The position numbers and the translations under genes were made by a program. Of a DNA stretch of 64,000 bases, positions 43,841 through 51,833 are shown in pieces. The DNA lies in NCBI GenBank assembly GCA_002709045.1, contig PAPJ01000012.1, positions 186,001 to 250,000 of the forward strand, in the 5' to 3' direction. The DNA comes from Planctomycetaceae bacterium. GTDB taxonomy: Bacteria > Planctomycetota > Planctomycetia > Pirellulales > Pirellulaceae. The stretch's first letter is position 1, and each line of letters opens with the position of its first letter. The notes below the pieces were generated by a model that did not search any database, had not been told where the DNA came from, and saw nothing but the letters and a program-made list of their open reading frames with translations.

Positions 43841-45592
43841 TTATTGCTCTGAATTACCGTCAGCGTTTTCAGTTTCCTGTATTCGAGCATCAATAGCCTC
43901 TTCAAGCTGAGATTGACGGTCTGCAAGCGTCTGAGCCAATGTCTGATTACGATCGAATAGTTCAGCCAAAGACGCTGTCAACTTTTCCACTTCCCTTTGT
44001 AATACTTGCGAATATAACTCTGCTTCATATTCATCGCGGCGATGCAACTCTAAATCCAACTCAAGCTCTTTCTTTTCCTGCTTGCGATATTCAATCTGTA
44101 CGTTGGCATCATTACGCGCCGAAGTCGTGGAGGCAATATCATGGCGAGCATTGTCATCGCTATAGGCAAGTGTTTGTAATCGAGCTTCATAGCTGTGGAA
44201 TATATAATCGAAGTCGTGCAATGGGCGGACAAAATATTCCACGATCTTACGAGCGACCGGCTCAACACCTTCTGCTCCGGAAACCAATACTTCTACCGGT
44301 ACGATACGGTTATCCGCTAAGATTTTTTCTGCGGCTCCGATATATGCAATGTCATCCTGTTCAAAGGTAACCGAATCTTCCTTTTTTCCGGGAACAATTG
44401 TGGTCACGCCGTCGTTAAATTCGACGGAACTTGCCGCGCTGTGATAAAACAAGGGGACAATTGCTTCGCCCGCTTGAAATACTCCAGCCTCAGTAAGTGC
44501 TGCCTGAGCGGCATCACCATTCACCTTTTGAGACAAAGTTGTCTTTTGTGTGAATTGGATTTTGTACCAAATATTCTTTGGATCAACTTCTCTGCCATCC
44601 AGCGGACCGCCATCAGCAACAAATTGCTCGACAAGCTTATCGCCCAACAGCCCAATGGGAAGTTGGTTCTTAGCGAGGATCTCATTTTCATTCACAATCT
44701 CAAGCTGATTCTGAATCAAAGGAACTACAGCCGTGCGAAATATTCCATCAATATGCTGTGGATCCATCTGACCAAAAAGCGGTACCGCGTTATCTCTTCC
44801 ACTCTGTGCTAACTCTTCATACTTATCTTCGGCACGCGTCGCAAACTTGAAGTGTGAGTCAGCCGGCATCGTTTCATACATTGCCACGGATGCACCATTA
44901 ACCATTAATGCCGGATTAAAAACGCGGGGAGCAAAAGCACATTTCAAGGTAACCGCAGCACCGTTGACCGTCTCTACGTCATACTCGCCAAAGTAGATTG
45001 CCGGGACTTTCATTCTTTGCGGCGCTGCCGGAGCAGCTGCTGGTGGAGCATCGGGGGCGCCCGGAGGGCCTGCATCCGGTTGCTCCTGTAAATCTAATGC
45101 TGCAGGAGCCACAACAACATCTATCTCTTGTTCACCAAAAAGGAATATTCGGGCACCGGCCTCGATACCATGAACAGCATTGGGAAGTGTAACTGTCGCT
45201 GTTGTACCAACAATTGTCGGTACTCCCTGAACATCACTTAATCCAAGTCCTTCCCAGACCCTGCCTCGACCTTCCAGAGCACGTTCAAGCTGACGACGCA
45301 GTGAAACCAATGAATCCTCTGCCGCCCGTGCATTTTTATCATCCAGACCGTGCAGAATTTTTGTTACGCCGTCTTGAAGACGTGTTCTCTCAGCTACCGC
45401 TTTATTATAGATCCTTGTATATTCGCCACGAAAATCAACAACATATGACGTAATTTGAGTCAGCAACAATGTAGTGATTAAAAGCAAATTGGCTATGAGA
45501 ATATGAAACCATCGCCACTGTTTAATCGAAAGGAACAGCATTACGGTGAATACTAAGCCGTATACGATAAATATTATCTCTGGCGTTGACAT
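43841..45592 (-). CDS. Membrane-anchored coiled-coil protein of unknown function
   Basis: The 583-residue protein starts with two membrane helices (EIIFIVYGLVFTVMLFLSI and WFHILIANLLLITTLLLTQI). A helical segment (AAEDSLVSLRRQLERALEGR) comes next, then a beta-rich region with a Pro/Ala linker (DAGPPGAPDAPPAAAPAAPQ), and a long C-terminal coiled coil rich in Glu, Arg and Lys (RKQEKKELELDLELHRRDEY, QVLQREVEKLTASLAELFDR). The repeated metal-free beta region does not match a family I know. It should sit in the inner membrane with the bulk on one side. It is divergent from the efflux operon across a 543-base gap and is the first gene of the minus-strand run with rhomboid. Confidence 0.75.
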   Translation of the reverse strand: MSTPEIIFIVYGLVFTVMLFLSIKQWRWFHILIANLLLITTLLLTQITSYVVDFRGEYTRIYNKAVAERTRLQDGVTKILHGLDDKNARAAEDSLVSLRRQLERALEGRGRVWEGLGLSDVQGVPTIVGTTATVTLPNAVHGIEAGARIFLFGEQEIDVVVAPAALDLQEQPDAGPPGAPDAPPAAAPAAPQRMKVPAIYFGEYDVETVNGAAVTLKCAFAPRVFNPALMVNGASVAMYETMPADSHFKFATRAEDKYEELAQSGRDNAVPLFGQMDPQHIDGIFRTAVVPLIQNQLEIVNENEILAKNQLPIGLLGDKLVEQFVADGGPLDGREVDPKNIWYKIQFTQKTTLSQKVNGDAAQAALTEAGVFQAGEAIVPLFYHSAASSVEFNDGVTTIVPGKKEDSVTFEQDDIAYIGAAEKILADNRIVPVEVLVSGAEGVEPVARKIVEYFVRPLHDFDYIFHSYEARLQTLAYSDDNARHDIASTTSARNDANVQIEYRKQEKKELELDLELHRRDEYEAELYSQVLQREVEKLTASLAELFDRNQTLAQTLADRQSQLEEAIDARIQETENADGNSEQ

Positions 45593-45632
45593 GGTTTATC
45601 CTGACCTGGACTCTCTTTTGGAGACTTACCTC

Positions 45633-45652
45633 GCTTCTATATAAATAGAAGC
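45633..45652. repeat. Perfect 8-bp hairpin with four-base loop
   Basis: GCTTCTAT (45633-45640) is followed by loop ATAA and the exact reverse complement ATAGAAGC (45645-45652). It lies 41 bases upstream of the coiled-coil gene's start codon, in its likely leader. It could be an operator or an RNA leader structure. Confidence 0.55.
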
Positions 45653-45668
45653 CAGAAATTGCAGTGGT

Positions 45669-45681
45669 GTTGTAATACAAC
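45669..45681. promoter_or_regulatory. Palindromic operator candidate
   Basis: GTTGT-AAT-ACAAC is a symmetric site with 5-bp arms and a 3-base centre. Its last base overlaps the first two bases of the ACCAACATCTG element. Its position in a divergent promoter gap fits a dimeric repressor site, but no regulator gene is adjacent. Confidence 0.35.
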
Positions 45682-45730
45682 CAACATCTGCACTCATCCT
45701 CTACTATCGACAATTCAAGGGTCGAGCATT

Positions 45731-45752
45731 TACCACCTTTTATGTGGTGGTA
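45731..45752. repeat. 7-bp inverted repeat with alternative flanking pair
   Basis: TACCACC (45731-45737) pairs exactly with GGTGGTA (45746-45752) over an eight-base loop. The flanking ATTTAC (45728-45733) and GTAAAT (45756-45761) are also complementary, giving a competing outer stem. The loop region CCACCTTTTATGT resembles CCACCTTTATGT upstream of rpoD. Confidence 0.5.
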
Positions 45753-46135
45753 TCAGTAAATCCGCTAGTTTTTAACACTATTTTTGCGGCTGCGACTACC
45801 AACATCTGATCTGGTGCTAAATCGACATCTAGTAAAACTACCAAAAGTTCGCTTATTCGATCCTACGGCTATCGATTTATAAAAGCAAGTTTTTCCACTT
45901 GGTGCTTATTTTTAAGGGTTTCTCTTAATTCAAATCTGCTTGTTTCCTATTAAACAACCAAAGCAGTCTCCCAAAATTAGGCCTAAAACCCATGGAACTA
46001 CTAAAGGAACGATTAAATCCGGGCGATTGGTACGCCATGGCGGTAGAGTCTGCGCGAGCATATTAAACAGCCTAATTTACCTATATTCCCAAAAACGCCC
46101 AAAAATAAATTGCTCCCTCTCAAAAGGTACGACAA

Positions 46136-48808
46136 GTGAGTTTTTATTCTCGTTATCCGGCAATCCGCAACATGTTTACTTTAAGTATAAGCATGCTGGT
46201 ATTGCTACTCGTAAATTTAACGGGCTGCAGTCGTTCGTTTTACCGGAAGCAGGCTGATCACGAAGCTCTCTTCATCCTAAATGAAAAAGGTAATGACGAG
46301 CGTTGGAGAATGAATGACTTTTCAATCAACATTGATCCTAAAAGTCGGATGTATATGGACTATGATCCAGACAATCCTCCAATGCCACCGGACGACCCGG
46401 CGGCTGCGGTCTTTATGGAAGAAGTTGATGGAATGAAGGGCTATGAAGACTGGGGTAAAAATGGAAACTTAGAGTCTTTCGAAAATTCTGAATGGCGCAA
46501 ACATCTACCGCTTGCCGAAGATGGAAAATTATATCTTGATAGCAATAAGGCATTCGAGCTAGCGCTATTGCACTCTCCAAGCTACCAGGGTCAGTTGGAA
46601 CAAATGTATCTTTCGGCACTTGACGTTAGCGCAGAACGATTTGACTTTGACACTCAATTCTATGGTGGTTACGGCGGGGCTTATCGCACACGAGGCTCCG
46701 CTTTAACGGGGAGCCCGGCAACCGATTTAAGCTTGCAGACACGTGGGATACAGATGCGGCAGAAATATGCTTCGGGTGCAACTGCCATCGTTAACTTTGC
46801 CAACAGCCTGATGTGGCAATTGAGTGGGTCTGATTCTTTCGGCACGAATACGTTACTAGACGTTAATATCGTTCAGCCTTTACTTCGCCAGGGAGGAAAA
46901 GACCGAGTTCTGGAAATCTTAACCAGGTCTGAACGGCAGCTACTTTATCAAGTCAGGAGCTACCAACGATATCGCAAGGGATTTTACATGGATATCACGA
47001 CTGGGCAGGGTGCTGGTGGTATTTCCCGTATTGGAGGCCTTTTCGGCGGCTCTGGTCTTTCCGGTTTTACAGGTGTTGGAAGCGGTGGTTTTGGAGGTAT
47101 CGGAGGATTTCGCGGAGGAGGAGGAGGAGCGTCATTTGCTGGGGGATACTTGGGTCTGCTGCAGTCTCAAAAAGGCCTCGTAAATCAACGTGCTAATATT
47201 GTGGCTCTCAAGGGATCGCTAAAACTCTTTGAGTCATTCTTCGAAGCCGGGTTCACTGATTTTAATAATGTGCAAACAACGAAAGCACAATTTTATAGAG
47301 AAATAACTTCATTGATTGACCGGGAGTCAAACTACGATGGGCAATTAGATGGTTTTATTAATGAGATAGGACTGCCACCAGACATTGAAGTAGTCATTAA
47401 TGGAAATGAATTGGAGCAATTCAATCTAATCGATGAAGAAATGCAGGGACTGCAAAATGACATCTTAGATCAGCAGGACAATGTCGGACAAATCATTAAT
47501 AGCTCTCTACGTAATGAACAACCACAACTTTTGGCTACTGACTGGAGCACGGAACTGGAGCAGGGTCTAAAAGACTTACGTGAACAAGCGATTTTATCCA
47601 AAAAACTACTCGATCAGCTTTCGGTTGAATCAGCGGCGGCGCGCAAAGATGTAGAAAAACTCAAAGAAATCGTTCCGCAACGTAAGGCGGCGATAGAAGT
47701 TTTACGCGAACAGATAAAAGACAACCCACTTGTACCAGAATCGGCATTAAACTCGGACCTTCTCGATGGTACTTATCTAGATAAACTACCCGGGTTGCTT
47801 GAAGCGGATCTGAATGATATCGATCAAAGACTACAAGCAAAAGCACCAGCCATTATTCTTTTTCGTGATAATATCGACGAACTGCTAAAAACTGGCTCTG
47901 AAATGGATGATGAGCAGCTCTATCAAAATATTGAAGATAAAATCATTTCGAAGCTGCCGGAATTACTTATCAAACTGGCTAATGATGCCTTAGAACTTTC
48001 TCTGGTATTAACAAGCGCTCGGGCAGAAACGATTACTCTAATACCAGTAGATCTGTCAATTGAGGAAGCCTATGAGACCGCTTCAAAAAACCGCCTGGAC
48101 TGGATGAATGAACGAGCAGGAGTAATGGATCAATATCGCTTGTTAGCATTTAATGCTGATAATCTGGAAAGCGATCTCAGCCTTCAACTCAGCGGCAGTA
48201 TTGGTAATACCGGCGACGATCCGTTCAGATTTCGCGATACCACTGGAACTTTACGTGCCGGGCTTGCATGGGATGCCCCTATCACTCGTCTCAGAGAAAG
48301 AAACATTTACCGACAGAGTCTGTTGGAATACCAAGGTCGGTTAAGAGCTTACTATCGTTATGAAGATCAACAATATCTTAGCTTTAAGAACTCATTGCGG
48401 TCGATCATACTTCAAAAAATCAATTTTGAAGCTAGTCGTAAACAACTGCAGGTAGCTACACGTAATGTACTATTTCAGCGAACGAAAATTCAAGAGCCGC
48501 CAGGGCAACTGGGCAATAGTCTGTCACCGGAAACAGCACAACGCCTTATTGGTTCCTTGCAAGGTTTACAGGGAGCCCAAGATGCCTTACTTGCCGTTTG
48601 GGTTGGTTATGAAATTAATCGTAGCCAGTTGGACTTTGCACTCGGAACAATGCAAATTGATGAAAATGGTATTTGGATCGATCCCGGTGCAATTGGAGCT
48701 ATTCACGGGTATCCAAGTCAGGAGCCACCCAACACCCCGTCTGACGAGGAGGATTCCGGAAATAACAACGATATGAAGGATGATCCCAGTGAAGATAAAG
48801 AAACATAA
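46136..48808 (+). CDS. TolC-family outer-membrane efflux lipoprotein, oversized
   Basis: The 890-residue protein starts at GTG with AAAGG upstream and has a lipoprotein signal (LVLLLVNLTGC, Cys31). It shows outer-membrane-factor elements: KAFELALLHSPSYQGQLEQM near the start, VNIVQPLLRQGGKDRVLEIL, and late VDLSIEEAYETASKNRLDWM and LEYQGRLRAYYRYEDQQYLS. It is about twice the usual TolC length. Residues about 288-338 form a glycine-rich stretch, and a long coiled-coil insert at about 440-620 (EQGLKDLREQAILSKKLLDQ, DVEKLKEIVPQRKAAIEVLR) separates the two halves. It should form the outer channel of the tripartite pump encoded downstream. The C-terminal tail is very acidic. Confidence 0.85.
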   Translation: MSFYSRYPAIRNMFTLSISMLVLLLVNLTGCSRSFYRKQADHEALFILNEKGNDERWRMNDFSINIDPKSRMYMDYDPDNPPMPPDDPAAAVFMEEVDGMKGYEDWGKNGNLESFENSEWRKHLPLAEDGKLYLDSNKAFELALLHSPSYQGQLEQMYLSALDVSAERFDFDTQFYGGYGGAYRTRGSALTGSPATDLSLQTRGIQMRQKYASGATAIVNFANSLMWQLSGSDSFGTNTLLDVNIVQPLLRQGGKDRVLEILTRSERQLLYQVRSYQRYRKGFYMDITTGQGAGGISRIGGLFGGSGLSGFTGVGSGGFGGIGGFRGGGGGASFAGGYLGLLQSQKGLVNQRANIVALKGSLKLFESFFEAGFTDFNNVQTTKAQFYREITSLIDRESNYDGQLDGFINEIGLPPDIEVVINGNELEQFNLIDEEMQGLQNDILDQQDNVGQIINSSLRNEQPQLLATDWSTELEQGLKDLREQAILSKKLLDQLSVESAAARKDVEKLKEIVPQRKAAIEVLREQIKDNPLVPESALNSDLLDGTYLDKLPGLLEADLNDIDQRLQAKAPAIILFRDNIDELLKTGSEMDDEQLYQNIEDKIISKLPELLIKLANDALELSLVLTSARAETITLIPVDLSIEEAYETASKNRLDWMNERAGVMDQYRLLAFNADNLESDLSLQLSGSIGNTGDDPFRFRDTTGTLRAGLAWDAPITRLRERNIYRQSLLEYQGRLRAYYRYEDQQYLSFKNSLRSIILQKINFEASRKQLQVATRNVLFQRTKIQEPPGQLGNSLSPETAQRLIGSLQGLQGAQDALLAVWVGYEINRSQLDFALGTMQIDENGIWIDPGAIGAIHGYPSQEPPNTPSDEEDSGNNNDMKDDPSEDKET

Positions 48809-48971
48809 ATAAACTGTTTTCAGTATTGTCCCTCTTCTGACCGAAACTTACTGTCTCTGACGGGGTTTTTTCCTTACAATCCTTAAGAATTGATAAGATA
48901 ATTAATATCAATCCACTTGCATCTCGCAAAAAGACGACTGACTTACATTCATCATAACCTCCGAATCAACT

Positions 48972-50966
48972 ATGCTCTCATCAAAACACTCACATCATCG
49001 TGGTAATAGTACCTTAGTCCTTTTAGCCATCATTGTTACTTCCGTCGGTGGAATGGGATATTACTGCTACAGCCTAATTCAAAGTGCCATTGAGCCGAAG
49101 GTGATTTACAGTTTTCAGTTTGGTGAAGCGGAGGTCGGCCGCTTCATGCATACAATTAGAGAAACCGGTGATATTGAAGCGGCGGAAAATGAGGAAATTA
49201 AATGTGAAGTGCGTTCTCCCGGTGGAGTTGAAATTATCACGGTGGTGGACGAAGGCGAGATTGTTAAAAAAGGAGATCTGCTTATCGAATTAGACACTTC
49301 CACACTTGATGAACAAAAACAGGCTCAGAATATTCTCGTAAACCGCGCACTTTCCACAAAGACTTCAGCAAATGCCGCCTTGCGTCAGGCAGAAATTACA
49401 AAACAGGAATATACCCTGGGAACGTTCCTTCAGAATGAAGCCCTGATGGAAGCAAATATTTTAATTGCAAAACAAATGTTGGCGAACAATCAGGACACCG
49501 CAGCTTTCAGTGAGCGGCTTGCTGCGAAAGGATTCGTAACCCAACAACAGTTAGCAGCAGACCGATTCGCTGTTAAACGCGCTAGTCTGGAACTGTCCTT
49601 GTCTGAAACTGAATTAAAAACATTACGTGAGATCACACGTGAAAAAATGCTTGTCGGTTTTGATGCTGACATTGAAACCCGAAAAGCTGCATTAGAGGCT
49701 GAAAACAAAAACTATGCCGAAGAACTGAAGAAACTGGAAGAGATCAATGACATGATTAGTAAGTGTACGATTCTCGCACCTCAGGATGGAACAGTCGTGC
49801 ACGCTAATTACGGGGATGAAAGAGGCCAGCAATTTACCGTTGAGCCCGGGGCTACTGTTCGGGAACGGCAAACTATTATTTATCTTCCTGACCTATCACA
49901 GCTTCAGGTTAAAACTCCAATCGCTGAGGGCAAGATCGCAAGTGTTCGTGAAGGCATGCCTGTAAAAATCCGGGTTGGTGCATTGGAGGACAGAGAGTTT
50001 ACCGGTACGGTAACATCGATTAACCGATATGCTGAGCGACAGCACTGGAGCCAAAAAATTAAACGTTTCGCGACATTCATCGAAATTGTTGGCGACTCTG
50101 AAGGTGCTCGTGTTGGTTTATCAGCTGATATCGAAATCACTGTTAACCGACAAAATGACCGCCTACAAATACCAGTGCAATGTTTACATGAAGACAATAA
50201 TCAAAAGTTTGTTTTAGTCAAAGTACCATACGATATTAATAATCCCCTGCATGGAGAAGAGCTTGGTGAAAAACATGGCGACGAAGAAAATGCCTTCTCT
50301 ATCGAAGCCAAAATGATTGACTATGAGGCAAGCAATGACAAGATGCTTGTGCTTAATGATGACGAAAATATCGAAGATGGTGAGCAGATTGTCCAAAACC
50401 CGCGAGACTATCCAGATTTTCTTCGCCGCTTAGTCTCTAATCTTCGCGCACGCACCGCGATGAAACGATTTAGCCCTAATGGTGATGAAGTCGGACAGCT
50501 ATCAAGCGAAGATGTTGTAAAGATGAATGAAACATTAGGCTACGAGGGTATTGCTAACCTCGAAGCCGTTGACCTTAATAGCAATAATTTCATTTCCGTC
50601 GATGAACTCAGTGCCTTTATTACTAAAACGCAGGATCTTCTTATTCCACTTGAGGATACAACAGAAGTTGCGGCCGCGGGGAAAGAAGCAAAAAAGACCC
50701 CGGAAGATGAGGATGCTGCTTATGAGAAACAAGCAGAAGAACAAGTAACAAAAACGATGGATGAATATGACAAAAATAGTGACGGCACTATCGATGCTGA
50801 AGAATTAACCGCTGCCGGACCAGTTGGTGATTTCTTAAAACGAGCAGATAAAAATAAAGACGGTAAAGTCACCAAAAAAGAAATGGTCGCCGGAACCGTC
50901 CAGATGCTTAAAGCTGCTGCTAGCGGAGCCACTGGTGGAAGACCTGGTGGCGGGAGAGGAATGTAA
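48972..50966 (+). CDS. HlyD/MacA-type efflux adaptor with C-terminal EF-hands
   Basis: The 664-residue protein has one N-terminal membrane helix (TLVLLAIIVTSVGGMGYYCY), then a membrane-fusion-protein core: the lipoyl halves IKCEVRSPGGVEIITVVDEG and CTILAPQDGTVVHANYGDE around a coiled-coil hairpin, then a beta barrel (VKTPIAEGKIASVREGMPVK). The last about 130 residues add three EF-hand loops: DLNSNNFISVDE at residue 534, DKNSDGTIDAEE at 600 and DKNKDGKVTKKE at 626, each with the right acidic and Glu12 positions. The core links an inner-membrane ABC permease to the TolC-like channel. A calcium-binding tail is unusual for this family. The ATPase GTG follows the stop directly. Confidence 0.9.
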   Translation: MLSSKHSHHRGNSTLVLLAIIVTSVGGMGYYCYSLIQSAIEPKVIYSFQFGEAEVGRFMHTIRETGDIEAAENEEIKCEVRSPGGVEIITVVDEGEIVKKGDLLIELDTSTLDEQKQAQNILVNRALSTKTSANAALRQAEITKQEYTLGTFLQNEALMEANILIAKQMLANNQDTAAFSERLAAKGFVTQQQLAADRFAVKRASLELSLSETELKTLREITREKMLVGFDADIETRKAALEAENKNYAEELKKLEEINDMISKCTILAPQDGTVVHANYGDERGQQFTVEPGATVRERQTIIYLPDLSQLQVKTPIAEGKIASVREGMPVKIRVGALEDREFTGTVTSINRYAERQHWSQKIKRFATFIEIVGDSEGARVGLSADIEITVNRQNDRLQIPVQCLHEDNNQKFVLVKVPYDINNPLHGEELGEKHGDEENAFSIEAKMIDYEASNDKMLVLNDDENIEDGEQIVQNPRDYPDFLRRLVSNLRARTAMKRFSPNGDEVGQLSSEDVVKMNETLGYEGIANLEAVDLNSNNFISVDELSAFITKTQDLLIPLEDTTEVAAAGKEAKKTPEDEDAAYEKQAEEQVTKTMDEYDKNSDGTIDAEELTAAGPVGDFLKRADKNKDGKVTKKEMVAGTVQMLKAAASGATGGRPGGGRGM

Positions 50967-51833
50967 GTGCCTGCTACTGCACTAACTGTTAAAGATTTAA
51001 CCAAAGACTATATCACCAAATCCGAAACTGTCCATGCATTACGAGGTGTCTCTTTCGACGTACCTGAAGGAGACTATGTTGCTATTATGGGACCTTCCGG
51101 ATCTGGGAAGAGTACACTGCTAAACCTGATTGGATGCCTTGATAAGCCAACCACAGGCGATCTGCTTTTAGGTGAAGATAACATCTTCTTCATGAACGAC
51201 AATCAGTTGTCAGATATTCGAGCAAGTCGCATCGGATTCATTTTTCAGAGCTACAATCTAATTGCACAACTAAGCGTTGTTGAAAACATTCAGGTCCCGC
51301 TCTACTATCAGGGCAAGTTAAATCGACAAACATATCGAAGATGTGTTGAATTAGCTGGCCTTGTCGGTCTCGGCGATCGTCTCGATCACCGTCCAACTCA
51401 ACTTTCCGGTGGTCAGCAGCAACGTGTTGCCATTGCCCGCAGTCTGGTGAACGATCCATATTATGTTCTCGCAGACGAATCCACTGGTAACCTTGATACG
51501 AAAACAACAGAAGAGATTCTGACTCTTTACGAGCGTCTCAACGATGAGGGAAAAACGATCATTATGGTGACACATGAAGATGATGTTGCCATGCGTACCA
51601 AGCGTGTAATCCGACTGCGCGACGGACTAATCGTTTCAGATCAACAGAATCATAATCGACTCCGTTTCACCGATAAAGCAACGGGTGAAATCATCCCTGA
51701 AAATAGCTGGGAAGTGCTTTCTCTGGAGGAAAGTAAGACGCCGGTAAAAGAGGAGGCTCTTTCATTGCCTGCTGCCGACGCTCTTACTGATGATGACGAT
51801 GATGATCATATTGTTCTTGGGGGTGAAGTTTAG
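50967..51833 (+). CDS. MacB/LolD-type ABC transporter ATPase
   Basis: The 288-residue protein starts at a GTG immediately after the adaptor stop. It has Walker A GPSGSGKSTLLNLIG, signature LSGGQQQRVAIARSL, and a Walker B segment YYVLADESTGNLD with the catalytic Glu and an unusual Ser after it. It closes with IIMVTHEDDVAMRTKRVIRL and a roughly 60-residue C-terminal extension with a run of six aspartates (DDDDDDHIVLGGEV). This is the MacB/LolD/FtsE group, which powers lipoprotein release or efflux. It should pair with the separate permease encoded next; the stop and the permease GTG overlap by one base. Confidence 0.94.
   Translation: MPATALTVKDLTKDYITKSETVHALRGVSFDVPEGDYVAIMGPSGSGKSTLLNLIGCLDKPTTGDLLLGEDNIFFMNDNQLSDIRASRIGFIFQSYNLIAQLSVVENIQVPLYYQGKLNRQTYRRCVELAGLVGLGDRLDHRPTQLSGGQQQRVAIARSLVNDPYYVLADESTGNLDTKTTEEILTLYERLNDEGKTIIMVTHEDDVAMRTKRVIRLRDGLIVSDQQNHNRLRFTDKATGEIIPENSWEVLSLEESKTPVKEEALSLPAADALTDDDDDDHIVLGGEV

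Larger units (their letters stand above)
45593..46135. other. Long divergent intergenic region before the efflux operon
   Basis: This 543-base gap separates the coiled-coil protein gene (minus) from the TolC-like gene (plus) and should hold both promoters. It contains a perfect 8-bp hairpin (45633-45652), a GTTGT-AAT-ACAAC palindrome (45669-45681), and a second hairpin (45731-45752). Two copies of ACCAACATCTG occur (45680-45690 and 45798-45808, the second extended to ACCAACATCTGAT at 45810), along with TTAACACTATTTTTGCGGCT (45772-45791). Several of these motifs recur upstream of rpoD. No convincing small gene was seen. Confidence 0.6.

Noticed and set aside
45940..46257. Small plus-strand frame in the gap before the TolC-like gene
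   Set aside because: It runs out of frame into the TolC-like gene, has no family match and no ribosome site, and its composition looks random.
48850..48880. T run after the TolC-like gene as a terminator
   Set aside because: GGGGTTTTTT is present, but I could not find a stable stem before it, and the downstream adaptor gene belongs to the same functional unit.
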